From: Levilactobacillus fuyuanensis
Lineage (GTDB): Bacteria; Bacillota; Bacilli; Lactobacillales; Lactobacillaceae
Length of the DNA: 64,000 nucleotides
Assembly (NCBI RefSeq): GCF_003946395.1
Contig: NZ_RHNZ01000014.1
Coordinates: 1 to 64,000 of the forward strand
Direction: 5' to 3'
Shown: positions 24,434-33,082 of the stretch, piece by piece
Position numbering within the stretch: the first letter of the stretch is position 1
How the letters are laid out: the number at the start of each line of letters is the position of its first letter
Notes under the pieces: generated by a model
What the model was told of the DNA's origin: nothing
The model's database searches: none
The model's input: the letters and a program-made list of their open reading frames with translations, nothing else
Made by a program: the position numbers and the translations under genes

Positions 24434-25102
24434 ATGATGTTATTTAATCGAGATCGGGATCGGCCGTGGAAGTTTACATTGACCACGGTACTTTTCCTGG
24501 TGGTGGCTTACTTTGTGAAGGCCCAGAACGCCTACGTGGACTTCTTGGATTCATCAATCATTGACGTGGTCCAGAAGAACCAGCCAGGCTGGAAAACGTT
24601 ACTATACAGGGGAGTGACTAGCCTAGCAGAACCAAAATTAGCTATTATATGGGTCTTGATCCTCGCCTTCTTATTGTGGGGCTTCAAATTCAAGATTCCA
24701 GCGCTCTGGTGCTTAGCAACCTTAGCCGGTGGGGATGTTATCGCCGCTTTGGTGAAGAAGGTCATTGCGCGTCCCCGGCCATCGACCCATTTGGCCATTG
24801 ACGACGGCTTTAGCTTTCCCAGTGGGCACGTCTTCGGGACATTTCTGATTATTGCGATGATCTGGGTCGTGCTCCTACCAATGATTTCGCATGCGTGGAA
24901 GGCCTGGGTGCTTCGAATCGTCCTAATTATCTGGATGGTGTTGGTTATGGTTTCTCGAGTCTACTTAAACGCGCACTTCCCAACGGATACCATTGGGGCA
25001 ATCTTATTGGCTTACTTGTGGTTACAAGTGGCAGAGGGCCTCTACATTCGGGTTGCGCCGATGATGCAGAACTGGCCACTACTCAAGAAGTCCGAAATTT
25101 AA
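24434..25102 (+). CDS. PAP2-family membrane phosphatase
   Basis: 222 residues with about six spans. The three PAP2 motifs are present: KKVIARPRP (108-116), PSGH (129-132) and SRVYLNAHFPTD (174-185), with catalytic His132 and His181. The family dephosphorylates lipid phosphates such as undecaprenyl pyrophosphate or phosphatidate at the membrane surface. ATG 24434 was chosen because AAAGGA lies about 10 nt upstream; the earlier ATG 24413 has none. An extended -10 TATACT is at 24379-24384. A bacitracin-resistance-type role is possible. Confidence 0.87.
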   Translation: MMLFNRDRDRPWKFTLTTVLFLVVAYFVKAQNAYVDFLDSSIIDVVQKNQPGWKTLLYRGVTSLAEPKLAIIWVLILAFLLWGFKFKIPALWCLATLAGGDVIAALVKKVIARPRPSTHLAIDDGFSFPSGHVFGTFLIIAMIWVVLLPMISHAWKAWVLRIVLIIWMVLVMVSRVYLNAHFPTDTIGAILLAYLWLQVAEGLYIRVAPMMQNWPLLKKSEI

Positions 25103-25146
25103 GGGTATGAAAGTGAAGCTGAGGATAATATTCTTAGCAAAAATCA

Positions 25147-25196
25147 AAAGGTAGCTGCATCGATTCCATTTGGAATTGACGCAACTACCTTTTTGT
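25147..25196. terminator. Bidirectional terminator
   Basis: AAAAGGTAGCTGC and GCAACTACCTTTTT form an interrupted stem with an inner TTCC/GGAA helix between the convergent PAP2 and hydrolase genes. Confidence 0.85.
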
Positions 25197-25221
25197 CAAT
25201 AATTCTTTAAATGACTTTAAG

Positions 25222-26010
25222 TTAATTTAGCTCGTTCAGCCATTCGTTCGCCAGATCCATCCAGTGGGCAACGTGGGGCAGATCGGTTCCCGGTTTCCAC
25301 GCCGTCACGTGGTTCGCAAGTGCCAAGCCATGGGGACCGTGATGGAAGATGTGAAGGTCAGTGTCTACATGATGAGCCAGGGAAGCCTGGGCGTAGCTCA
25401 TTGCGTTTTGAACCGGTACCAGTGGATCGGCGGCCGTACCCCAGATGAAGGTGGGAACGTTTTGGTCATTGACCAGTTCATCGGCGGCAATACTGTCGAC
25501 ATCATCCGTCCAACTTGCCAACACTTGTGCGTCAGTCGGAAAGCCTAGCTTGGGCGAAATAACCGGGTAGCCCAGAATCACGGCGTTTGGCTTGACCTGT
25601 TCCGGCTGGGTGCCAGCGAGGGTGTTGATTTTGGCATCGTGCCAGAGGTCATTGAAGAGGGCAACGATGTGGCCACCCACGGAGAAGCCGGCGATAGTGA
25701 TACGATCGGAATCAATGCGCCATTCCTCAGCGTGTTGCCGGATGGTGGCGACACTTTGGGCCAACTCAACGATTGGTGCAGGCAACAGGGGATGCTTCTC
25801 TCCTGTAAAGCTGTAGCGAAGGAAGAAGGCCTGAAAGCCCCGGGCGGACCAAGCCAAGGCTAAATCCTCAGCCTGTTGCTCGGGGATGTGCGTGTAAGAC
25901 CCACCGGGCACGATGATTATGGCGGGAGCGGTCGCATTGCCGTCCTCACGCAGGTAACCTTGTAAGTAAGCCGCGGAGTCGGTGGCCAGTGACTGGGTAA
26001 TAATCTTCAT
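25222..26010 (-). CDS. Alpha/beta hydrolase, BD-FAE/acetyl-esterase like
   Basis: 262 residues, cytoplasmic. The oxyanion-hole region VPGGSYTHIPEQQAEDLA and the nucleophile elbow GFSVG with Ser110 are clear. The acid is probably in AADPLVP and the base in HGPHGLAL. Similar lactobacillal proteins are described as xylan or short-chain ester hydrolases; the natural substrate is unknown. CAAGGAGGA lies 8 nt before the ATG. A minus-strand promoter is visible upstream (TTGATA at 26106-26111, spacer 18, TATAAT). Confidence 0.85.
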   Translation of the reverse strand: MKIITQSLATDSAAYLQGYLREDGNATAPAIIIVPGGSYTHIPEQQAEDLALAWSARGFQAFFLRYSFTGEKHPLLPAPIVELAQSVATIRQHAEEWRIDSDRITIAGFSVGGHIVALFNDLWHDAKINTLAGTQPEQVKPNAVILGYPVISPKLGFPTDAQVLASWTDDVDSIAADELVNDQNVPTFIWGTAADPLVPVQNAMSYAQASLAHHVDTDLHIFHHGPHGLALANHVTAWKPGTDLPHVAHWMDLANEWLNELN

Positions 26011-26135
26011 TGCAAATCCTCCTTGAATTAGTGAATCATGTTAAGATCATGTTAGTATAGATACTAAAAGTTATGCAGACATTATATCTAATTGTAACGC
26101 ACTTTATCAAAAAATAACGAGAGGGAGTTGTGCGA

Positions 26136-26684
26136 TTGACAGCAATTTTAAAGACGCAACGGCTGGACTTACGGCCCCTGACGGACAGCGATTATCCGGC
26201 CTATAAGCGCTTAGTGACCAATCCAGTGATTGCACAGCCCGTGGGTTTCTCACCACAACCGGATGACCAGCAGGTTCGGCGGTGGTACCGCGCGGATCGA
26301 AACAGTGTGCAGTCTTACGCAGTCGTTCTTCACCAGACCAATCAATTTATTGGCGCGGTCATCTTTTACGATTGGTTCGCAGATAACGGCCTTCCCGATG
26401 AAACGAGTCTAGAATTGGGGTACTTCTTGGACCCTGAATATTGGGGACGAGGCCTCATGCCTGAGGCTTTAACAGCATGTTTTAGGGATTTGAGCCAGGC
26501 AGAATCGTCGGTTAAATTAGTCTGGGCCAACTGCCTGGTCAGCAACGAACGCTCCTGCCAATTATTAGAAAAATTATGTTTCCAAACAATTGGTGACCAA
26601 TTGATGGGCGTGACCGGTGGTGGACAAACGTTGCAACGTCAAGCTTTGTTTCGACTAAGCCTGGATGATTCGCAAAATAATTGA
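26136..26684 (+). CDS. GNAT-family N-acetyltransferase (RimJ/RimL-like)
   Basis: 182 residues. It begins TAILKTQRLDLRPLTDSDYPAYKRL, a typical start for the RimJ/RimL-like subgroup, and has ELGYFLDPEYWGRGLMPEAL as acetyl-CoA motif and SNERSCQLLEKLCF as the later motif. Targets may be protein N-termini or small molecules. The start is placed at TTG 26136, 8 nt after GAGGGAG; GTG 26130 would be too close to that site. A lysine riboswitch unit follows. Confidence 0.82.
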   Translation: MTAILKTQRLDLRPLTDSDYPAYKRLVTNPVIAQPVGFSPQPDDQQVRRWYRADRNSVQSYAVVLHQTNQFIGAVIFYDWFADNGLPDETSLELGYFLDPEYWGRGLMPEALTACFRDLSQAESSVKLVWANCLVSNERSCQLLEKLCFQTIGDQLMGVTGGGQTLQRQALFRLSLDDSQNN

Positions 26685-26703
26685 CACTAATCTAAATTTA
26701 ATC

Positions 26704-26990
26704 TTGCAATTTTCAGAATTCATGAGTATACTTCAATGTATCGAATAGAAGAGGCGCAATCAACATGAGTCGCTTCCCTCAGGTGGGTATCACCGATGAG
26801 GGGAAGCAAAAGGGGCGATTGCCGAAATTCCCACGTGACTACCTAGCGTGAGGATTGGGTCCTGGTTTAACAGATCAGGGACTGTCGCAGTCAAATATTA
26901 GGCTGCGGGGCGCTTTCAACGATATTGACTTGGAATTATGAACTTTCCAATCTCTTTCGCGGGCTTTTATTGCGAAGGAGATTTTTTCGT
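26704..26990 (+). promoter_or_regulatory. Lysine riboswitch with its promoter and terminator
   Basis: Promoter TTGCAA (26704-26709), spacer 17, TATACT (26727-26732). The leader carries lysine-riboswitch (L box) hallmarks: AGAAGAGGCGCAA near 26746-26758, GGGGAAGCAAAAGGGGCGAT then TGCCGAAAT near 26797-26827, and GGCTGCGGGGCG near 26902-26913. A terminator pairs AATCTCTTTCGC (26949-26960) with GCGAAGGAGATT (26972-26983), 12 bp with one G-T pair, followed by T. Lysine binding would favour the terminator and shut the permease off. The downstream gene identity fits. Confidence 0.85.
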
Positions 26991-27041
26991 TCACTGGGTC
27001 GTTTCGAGGAAGTCCTTCTAAAATAAGAAGGAGGAAACATT

Positions 27042-28556
27042 ATGGAACAAAGCATGACAAACGCAACAACCAGCGAGGCTTCTGATCAAGTTAAGCGGGG
27101 ACTCAAGACGCGACACGTATCAATGATCGCGTTAGGTGGCTGTATCGGGACAGGGTTATTCGTCGCAAGTGGTTCAGCTATCTCAACCGCCGGGCCTGGT
27201 GGTGCGCTAGTTGCCTATGTTGCCATGGGTCTGATGGTTTACTTCCTGATGACTAGTTTGGGCGAAATGGCCACGAACATGCCAATTTCTGGTTCGTTCG
27301 CCGCTTATTCTGCCAAGTATGTTGATCCAGCTTTAGGATTTGCCATGGGCTGGAACTACTGGTTCAACTGGGCCATTACGGTTGCCGTTGACATTTCTAC
27401 TGCCGCTTTGGTTATGAAGTTCTGGTTACCCGGCGTTCCCGGCTGGATCTGGAGTGCCGTTGCCTTGCTTCTGGTCTTCACAATCAACGCATTCTCCGTG
27501 CAAGCCTTTGGTGAAACGGAATTCTGGATGTCTCTGATCAAGGTTGTCACGATCTTTGTCTTCCTGGCCGTTGGGTTAATGACCATCGTTGGTATCATGG
27601 GTGGTCACGCAACTGGCTTGGAAAACTTCACTTACAAGAAGGCACCATTCGTTGGCGGTTTCCCAGCCATTCTGAGTGTGTTCGTTGTTGCCGGGTTCTC
27701 CTTCCAAGGTACTGAATTAGTTGGTATCACGGCCGGTGAATCTGAAGACCCTTCACACAGTGTGCCTAAGGCGATTAACTCAGTGTTCTGGCGGATTATT
27801 TTATTCTATATTTTAGCTATCTTTGTCATTGCCGCTGTCTTACCATACACGAGTCATGATCTGTTAGGTTCTTCTGCAAGTGATATTGCAATCAGTCCAT
27901 TTACGTTGGTCTTCCGGCGTGCCGGTTTGGCCGCCGCTGCTAGTGTGATGAACGCGGTTATCTTGACGGCCGTTATCTCAGCCGCCAACTCCGGGATGTA
28001 CGCTTCAACGCGGATGCTGTTCTCCCTTTCTAAGGAAGGTTATGCACCTAAGTTGTTCGAAAAGACTGGTAAGAATGGGATTCCTTATCCTGCATTGTTT
28101 GCCACGACCATCATCGCTGCGCTGACCTTTATCAGTAGTATTGCCGGTCCTCAAATCTACATGTGGTTAGTTGCTGCTAGTGGGTTGACTGGATTCATTG
28201 CTTGGTTCGGGATTGCTTTATCTCACTTACGGTTCCGTCGGGCTTTCACCTTACAAGGTCACAAGCTGTCTGAACTCAAGTACCATGCAAAGTGGTTCCC
28301 ATTAGGACCAATCCTGGCCTTGGTATTATGTATCGCTGTTATCGTAGGTCAAGATCCACAATCCTTCTTCACGGGTAACTGGGAACAAGTACTGGTTACT
28401 TACATGAGTGTGCCACTGGTCTTAGTGCTCTACGTTGGCTACAAGATCAAGAAGCACACGAAGTTGATTCCATTGAAGGATGTCGACGTTTCCCCAGTCC
28501 ATCGTGATGGGACGTTAAAGGAAGACGCTGCAGCACGTGAAGCATCAAACGATTAA
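27042..28556 (+). CDS. lysP: Lysine-specific permease
   Basis: 504 residues with 12 spans, amino acid permease (APC) superfamily. The N-terminal RGLKTRHVSMIALGGCIGTGLFVASG and SLGEMATNMPISGSFAAYSAKYVDPALGFAMGWNYWFNW signatures fit the LysP/AAT group. It imports L-lysine with protons. The upstream lysine riboswitch is strong independent support for lysine. ATG 27042 follows AAGGAGGAA. It is a single-gene transcript ended at 28602-28645. Confidence 0.93.
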   Translation: MEQSMTNATTSEASDQVKRGLKTRHVSMIALGGCIGTGLFVASGSAISTAGPGGALVAYVAMGLMVYFLMTSLGEMATNMPISGSFAAYSAKYVDPALGFAMGWNYWFNWAITVAVDISTAALVMKFWLPGVPGWIWSAVALLLVFTINAFSVQAFGETEFWMSLIKVVTIFVFLAVGLMTIVGIMGGHATGLENFTYKKAPFVGGFPAILSVFVVAGFSFQGTELVGITAGESEDPSHSVPKAINSVFWRIILFYILAIFVIAAVLPYTSHDLLGSSASDIAISPFTLVFRRAGLAAAASVMNAVILTAVISAANSGMYASTRMLFSLSKEGYAPKLFEKTGKNGIPYPALFATTIIAALTFISSIAGPQIYMWLVAASGLTGFIAWFGIALSHLRFRRAFTLQGHKLSELKYHAKWFPLGPILALVLCIAVIVGQDPQSFFTGNWEQVLVTYMSVPLVLVLYVGYKIKKHTKLIPLKDVDVSPVHRDGTLKEDAAAREASND

Positions 28557-28601
28557 TCTGAAATTGTGTGGGCAATTTTCACTTAAATAAAAAAATTTTA
28601 A

Positions 28602-28645
28602 CGACGATTGGTTCGGGTGAATCCCGACCAGTCGCCGTTTTGTGT
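28602..28645 (+). terminator. Intrinsic terminator after lysP
   Basis: CGACGATTGGTTCGGG pairs with CCCGACCAGTCGCCG with minor mismatches around a GTGAAT-type loop, then TTTTGT. Confidence 0.8.
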
Positions 28646-28796
28646 CTGACAAGGGGACAGAACCCGTCAACCGCTGAAGAGGAATTTTCCACGATATATT
28701 GTCTTTTGCCGGTAGGGTTGGTACAATATGTAGTGTTGAAATTTAGACCGGATGAAAACGATTTCCGGTATGCGCGTAAATCAAAGGAGAGATAGC

Positions 28797-29429
28797 ATGC
28801 TTGTACTATCAGGAACAATTGGGGCCGGCAAGACGAGTTTAACGAACTTATTAGCCGAACACTTACAGAAACCAGCTTTTTATGAATCGGTGGACGATAA
28901 TAAGATTCTGCCACTGTTTTACCAGAACCCGCAAAAGTATGCTTTCTTATTGCAAATCTACTTTTTAAACAAGCGGTTGGACAGCATTAAGGCTGCCAAC
29001 GCTGACAATGAAAGTGTCTTGGATCGTTCAATCTTTGAAGATTCCTTGCTCTTTCACTTAAACGCTGACCTCGGTCGGGCAACCAGCACAGAAGTTGACA
29101 TCTACGACTCCTTACTGGCCAACATGATGCAAGAATTACCAGACGCCGTTCACAAGAAGAACCCTGATCTGTTGATTCACATCAATATTTCCTTTGAAAC
29201 GATGTTGGAACGGATCAAGAAACGTGGCCGTTCTTACGAACAGATCGATCACGATCCTAGCTTGTTTGAATACTACAAACAACTCGACCAACGTTACGTG
29301 AACTGGTACAACAGCTACGACAAGTCACCCAAGATGCAAATCGATGGTGACAAGCTGGACTTCGTGGAAGACCCAGCCGCACGTCAAGAAGTTCTCCACT
29401 TGATCGATGAAAAGATTGCGTCACTTTAA
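28797..29429 (+). CDS. Deoxynucleoside kinase (deoxyadenosine/deoxyguanosine type)
   Basis: 210 residues. Phosphorylates deoxynucleosides in the salvage pathway. The P-loop GTIGAGKTSL is near residues 6-15, the FYESVDDNKIL segment holds the substrate-binding glutamate, LDRSIFEDSLLF is the conserved DRS motif, and ERIKKRGRSYEQID is the lid. In lactobacilli these enzymes handle dA, dG or dC; which is uncertain. ATG 28797 was chosen because AAAGGAGAG lies just upstream. A terminator follows. Confidence 0.9.
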   Translation: MLVLSGTIGAGKTSLTNLLAEHLQKPAFYESVDDNKILPLFYQNPQKYAFLLQIYFLNKRLDSIKAANADNESVLDRSIFEDSLLFHLNADLGRATSTEVDIYDSLLANMMQELPDAVHKKNPDLLIHINISFETMLERIKKRGRSYEQIDHDPSLFEYYKQLDQRYVNWYNSYDKSPKMQIDGDKLDFVEDPAARQEVLHLIDEKIASL

Positions 29430-29460
29430 GTTTAATTTGACTAAACGCTATTAGGCGTTT

Positions 29461-29497
29461 GAGAGTACTGACCACGGTTAGTGCTCTTTTCTTTACA
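29461..29497 (+). terminator. Intrinsic terminator
   Basis: GAGTACTGAC pairs imperfectly with GTTAGTGCTC, followed by TTTTCTTT. Confidence 0.75.
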
Positions 29498-29525
29498 GCG
29501 AAATACATCTGACAAATGTTGCGGG

Positions 29526-29716
29526 TGTCGCCTGCGGCAGCCAGGGTTCCACCTGCTATGGGGACCGCCTGCAGCCAGAGTGCGAGCTTTCGTCTCGGTT
29601 TGAAACCTCGCGAAATTCGTGCGAGTTTCCCAACGCGTCCCGCGCTGTACGGCCGGGAAGGTCACCGGTCTAACACCGCTGTCACAGCTGGCTACACCCT
29701 GGCTGCCTTCGGCTAA
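29526..29716 (-). repeat. Long structured intergenic repeat, copy C (minus orientation)
   Basis: About 191 bp just after the terminator of the deoxynucleoside kinase gene. On the minus strand it aligns with copies A and B end to end, including the GGAAACTCGC/GCGAGGTTTC hairpin. Its end arms read CCAGGGT and ACCCTGG, a paired change from copy A. Open frames across it reflect its GC content only. Confidence 0.85.
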
Positions 29717-29954
29717 GGCAACGTTTGACAGTATGCATTGAACTGGTTGGGAACCCCAAGTGTAGACACACTAGAGTTCTCTTACGATTGAGAAGAATAG
29801 TGAATTTTCGCATAGATCCGTTTTTTGTCTGCTGTCAGTTCTTATCGAAGAGCTGCCATAGCTAATGGATTTCGCGCGTCATATAACAATTTGGCGGAAA
29901 TTTTGTATTTCTTGCGGTATTGTCATCAGCAAGTATCCGGGTGAGTAACAAGCT
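29717..29954. other. Spacer between repeat copies C and D
   Basis: About 240 bp with no gene and no clear terminator. It does not resemble the spacer between copies B and E at 22646-22918. Confidence 0.4.
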
Positions 29955-30194
29955 TAGCCGGAGGAGGTCAGAATGTAGCCAGCCGTGACGATGACCTTAG
30001 CTGACGATTTTTGTCAGGTTAGGTCATGGGACGAGCTTGGAGACGCTGGTCCTTGCGGCTTCAAGTCGAGGTCCAAGACCGCTTCTCAGGCTTGGACCGG
30101 TCCCCACAGCAGGCGGAATTCTGACAGCCGCAGGCGGCGCTTTTACGCAATCTGCAGGTAAGTAGCAGGCGGAATCTCTGGCAGCCGCAGACGA
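29955..30194 (+). repeat. Long structured intergenic repeat, copy D (plus orientation), plus a partial right end
   Basis: Copy D spans about 29955-30139. Its outline matches copies A-C but its stems carry different bases: end arms TCAGAAT with ATTCTGA, first hairpin ATGACC..CTGAC/GTCAG..GGTCAT, and a GGTCCAAG/CTTGGACC hairpin near the right end. A detached right-end fragment (GCAGGCGGAATCTCTGGCAG, 30165-30184) follows. The serS promoter lies immediately downstream, at 30231. Confidence 0.8.
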
Positions 30195-30230
30195 TAGCTG
30201 TACTAATACAGTAGCCGGAAAAATTCCCGA

Positions 30231-30483
30231 TTGTCATCACGGCCGAAATGCGGTATGATAAGCGTAATCAAAAACACGAGGTGCCTATCCAGTAGACGGC
30301 CAGAGAAGCGGGGAAAGCTGCAAACCGCAACGTCGAACATTCCAGCACTAACTAAAGTGGGCGGGTAATGCCGCACGGTGCAGACCGTTATCATGTTCAA
30401 GGGTATGACTGAAGATTGCAGTCATGAACTTGGGTGGTACCGCGAAGGTCTTCGTCCCATGTGACGGAGGCTTTTTTTGTACC
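30231..30483 (+). promoter_or_regulatory. Promoter and T-box leader of serS
   Basis: Promoter TTGTCA (30231-30236), spacer 17, TATGAT (30254-30259). The leader contains the T-box sequence GGGTGGTACCGCG (30432-30444), which binds the tRNA acceptor end, and a terminator CTTCGTC...GACGGAG with seven T (about 30450-30479). An AG-rich stem I with AGTA and GCTG elements precedes it (30290-30345). Uncharged serine tRNA would stabilise the antiterminator and raise serS expression. The specifier codon could be AGC or UCC near 30335-30345; I could not fix it. Confidence 0.9.
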
Positions 30484-30510
30484 ATCCGGAAAATTGAAGG
30501 GAGTAAGTAG

Positions 30511-31782
30511 ATGCTAGATTTAAAATTGATTCGCCAAGAACCAGACTTCATTAAAGAGAAGTTAGCAACCCGGGGTGTTGATCCCGCTGATATCGATGAC
30601 CTATTGGGCTTAGATGCCCAACGCCGGGAATTGATCGTTAAGAGTGAAACCATGAAGGCCCAACGTAACACGGTGTCCGATGAAATTTCACAACTGAAGC
30701 GCAACAAGGAAGACGCTAACGACAAGATTACCGAAATGCGTCAGGTTAGTGCGGACATCAAGAAGATCGATGCTGACCTCGATACGTTGAAGGCCCAAGT
30801 CCACGACGCGGCTGCTCACTTACCAAACATTCCTAATGACAACGTGCCTGTTGGCTTGACGGAAGACGGCAGTGTCGAAATTCATAAGTGGGGCGAAAAG
30901 CCTAACTTGGACTTCAAGCCAAAGGCCCACTACGAATTGGGTGAGGACTTGGGTATCTTGGACTTTGAAGCAGGGGCCAAGGTCTCCGGAAGTCGTTACC
31001 TCTACTACTTGGGCTTAGGCGCACGTCTAGAGAGAGCCGTTTACAACTTCTTCCTTGATGAAAACACCAAAGCTGGCTTCAAGGAAGTCTTACCCCCATA
31101 CATCGTGAACGATGATTCCATGTACGGGACTGGCCAATTCCCTAAGTTTAAGGAAGACGTTTATCAATTGCGAGACGAGGACATGACCTTGATTCCTACG
31201 GCCGAAGTGCCTTTGGTCAACTACTACCGTGACGAAGTAATCCCTGAAGAGGACCTGCCAGTTTGGTTCACTGCCTTGACCCCAGCCTTCCGTTCCGAAG
31301 CCGGGAGTGCCGGTCGCGATACCCGTGGCTTGATCCGTCTCCACCAATTTAACAAGGTTGAAATGGTGAAGTTCTGTAAGCCAGAGAACTCATGGGATGA
31401 ACTGGAAGCCTTAACGAAGCATGCTGAGAGCCTCTTACAGAAGCTGGGCTTGGCTTACCATGTGATTACGCTGACGACGAGCGACATGAGCTTCACGGCT
31501 GCTATGACTCATGATTTGGAAGTCTGGTTCCCAGAACAAAATACGTACCGGGAAATCTCCAGCTGTTCTAACACGACGGACTTCCAAGCACGTCGGGCAC
31601 ACATCCAATACCGTGATGACAATGGCAAGCTCCAATATGTCCACGCCTTGAATGGTTCTGGCTTGGCCGTTGGTCGGGCAGTCGCTGCAATCATGGAAAA
31701 CTACCAAAACGCTGACGGTTCTATCACGGTTCCCGATGTCTTGGTCCCTTACATGGGTGGCGTAACGCGGATCACGAAGTAA
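30511..31782 (+). CDS. serS: Seryl-tRNA synthetase
   Basis: 423 residues, class II synthetase that charges tRNA-Ser. An N-terminal antiparallel coiled coil (about 25-105: [23 protein letters not shown] onward) grips the long variable arm. Class II motif 2 ([21 protein letters not shown]) and motif 3 ([19 protein letters not shown]) are intact. The ATG follows AAGGGAG. T-box control upstream confirms the identity. Confidence 0.97.
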   Translation: MLDLKLIRQEPDFIKEKLATRGVDPADIDDLLGLDAQRRELIVKSETMKAQRNTVSDEISQLKRNKEDANDKITEMRQVSADIKKIDADLDTLKAQVHDAAAHLPNIPNDNVPVGLTEDGSVEIHKWGEKPNLDFKPKAHYELGEDLGILDFEAGAKVSGSRYLYYLGLGARLERAVYNFFLDENTKAGFKEVLPPYIVNDDSMYGTGQFPKFKEDVYQLRDEDMTLIPTAEVPLVNYYRDEVIPEEDLPVWFTALTPAFRSEAGSAGRDTRGLIRLHQFNKVEMVKFCKPENSWDELEALTKHAESLLQKLGLAYHVITLTTSDMSFTAAMTHDLEVWFPEQNTYREISSCSNTTDFQARRAHIQYRDDNGKLQYVHALNGSGLAVGRAVAAIMENYQNADGSITVPDVLVPYMGGVTRITK

Positions 31783-31878
31783 CCTTTAGCTATTTACAGG
31801 TCGCGTGATGATTGTGTTAAATGCAACTTACATGCATCAATATGAATAAGTAGTCAGTGCAAGTCGGCACTGAATGGA

Positions 31879-31917
31879 GCACTTAACGGTGAATATAACC
31901 GTTAAGTGCCTTTTTTG
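31879..31917 (+). terminator. Terminator downstream of serS
   Basis: A perfect stem GCACTTAACGGT/ACCGTTAAGTGC with a six-base loop is followed by TTTTTT. Confidence 0.92.
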
Positions 31918-32342
31918 AATGGTCGGCTAAAGTAGCGGAGAACAGTGTCATGTAGGGCTTTGGCGAGAGTGCTATGCGCCCTAATTATGAAATGAATAAT
32001 TATTTTGATTATTTTTGCAATTTCTTATTGACGTAGGGTAGGGAGTTCGTATAAAATAGTTTCTGTTGGTTAATTAGCTCCCGTCGCGCTGAAGGCGCAA
32101 GGCAGTGTGTTGACCGCAACTACAAGAAATAAGCGATTCAAGTTTTTTGCAAGAAAATGCAAAAAAGACTAGCTTTTTCTTCTCAGGTACGCTAAAATAT
32201 TACTTGTTGTTAAGCGAGTAGTTATTCAGCTAACGAATATTTATTCAAAATATTTCAAAAAGGTTGTTGACAAGCTTCGCTGAACATGGTAAATTATAAT
32301 AGTTGTTTCGAACGAGATATACTTCTTGCTTCGGAAGTCCAT
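31918..32342 (+). promoter_or_regulatory. Leader and promoters of the tRNA cluster
   Basis: No gene is visible. Two promoters are present: TTGACG (32028-32033) with TATAAA (32050-32055), spacer 16; and TTGACA (32267-32272) with TAAATT (32290-32295), spacer 17, next to TATAAT. An AT-rich hairpin TTTTTTGC/GCAAAAAA is at 32143-32166. Tandem strong promoters are usual for rRNA/tRNA operons, yet no rRNA follows. Confidence 0.7.
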
Positions 32343-32415
32343 GGAGGATTAGCTCAGTTGGGAGAGCGTCTGCCTTACAAGCAGAGGGTCACAGGTTCGA
32401 GCCCTGTATCCTCCA
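32343..32415 (+). tRNA. tRNA-Val (anticodon TAC)
   Basis: 73 nt, full cloverleaf. The acceptor arms GGAGGAT/ATCCTCC pair perfectly and the anticodon loop is CTTACAA. CCA is not encoded. First gene of the tRNA cluster. Confidence 0.97.
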
Positions 32416-32454
32416 TCGGGAACTCAGGTTCCTCGGCGTTAGTTCGCCAGCGTT

Positions 32455-32536
32455 GCAGGTGTGGCGGAACTGGCAGACGCGCTAGATTTAGGTTCTAGTG
32501 TCTTATGACGTGGGGGTTCGAGTCCCTTCACCTGCA
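32455..32536 (+). tRNA. tRNA-Leu (anticodon TAG)
   Basis: 82 nt with a long variable arm. Anticodon stem CTAGA/TCTAG around loop TTTAGGT. CCA is not encoded. Confidence 0.96.
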
Positions 32537-32573
32537 TTAACCGAATATTGCAAAATATCTTAAAAAATATTTT

Positions 32574-32646
32574 GCCGACTTAGCTCAGTTGGCAGAGCAT
32601 CTCACTAGTAATGAGGAGGTCGGAGGTTCGAATCCTCTAGTCGGCA
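32574..32646 (+). tRNA. tRNA-Thr (anticodon AGT)
   Basis: 73 nt. Acceptor GCCGACT/AGTCGGC and anticodon loop CTAGTAA. A34 is expected to be read as inosine or to decode ACN broadly. CCA is not encoded. Confidence 0.95.
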
Positions 32647-32673
32647 TGGCACCATTAATATAATAGCCAATTT

Positions 32674-32745
32674 GCGGAAGTAGTTCAGTGGTAGAACATC
32701 ACCTTGCCATGGTGGGGGTCGCGGGTTCGAATCCCGTCTTCCGCT
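32674..32745 (+). tRNA. tRNA-Gly (anticodon GCC)
   Basis: 72 nt. Acceptor GCGGAAG/CTTCCGC, anticodon loop TTGCCAT. CCA is not encoded. Confidence 0.96.
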
Positions 32746-32756
32746 TTTGCCCTTTT

Positions 32757-32842
32757 GCCGGGGTGGCGGAATTGGCAGACGCACAGGACTTAAAATCCTG
32801 CGGTCAGTGATGACCGTACCGGTTCGATCCCGGTCCTCGGCA
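32757..32842 (+). tRNA. tRNA-Leu (anticodon TAA)
   Basis: 86 nt with a long variable arm. Anticodon stem CAGGA/TCCTG around loop CTTAAAA. The acceptor stem has one G-T pair. CCA is not encoded. Confidence 0.96.
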
Positions 32843-32862
32843 TTTAATTGAATAATAATTAT

Positions 32863-32936
32863 GCACCCATAGCGCAATTGGATAGAGTGTCTGACTACGA
32901 ATCAGAAGGTTGTAGGTTCGACTCCTACTGGGTGCA
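32863..32936 (+). tRNA. tRNA-Arg (anticodon ACG)
   Basis: 74 nt. Acceptor GCACCCA/TGGGTGC, anticodon loop CTACGAA; A34 is the usual inosine site in bacterial tRNA-Arg. CCA is not encoded. Confidence 0.96.
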
Positions 32937-32970
32937 TTTTTGTTGCTTATAAGCAATTGTAAGCAATTTT

Positions 32971-33044
32971 CGGGAAGTAGCTCAGCTTGGTAGAGCACCT
33001 GGTTTGGGACCAGGGGGTCGCAGGTTCGAATCCTGTCTTCCCGA
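32971..33044 (+). tRNA. tRNA-Pro (anticodon TGG)
   Basis: 74 nt. Acceptor CGGGAAG/CTTCCCG, anticodon loop TTTGGGA. CCA is not encoded. Nearly the same as the next gene outside the anticodon and T arms. Confidence 0.96.
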
Positions 33045-33082
33045 TTTGACTGACAAGATTTGTGGGTCAGTGAGCTTTTTCT

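Noticed and set aside
29516-29716. 66-residue frame in repeat copy C
   Set aside because: Corresponds to a noncoding repeat whose other copies do not keep the frame.
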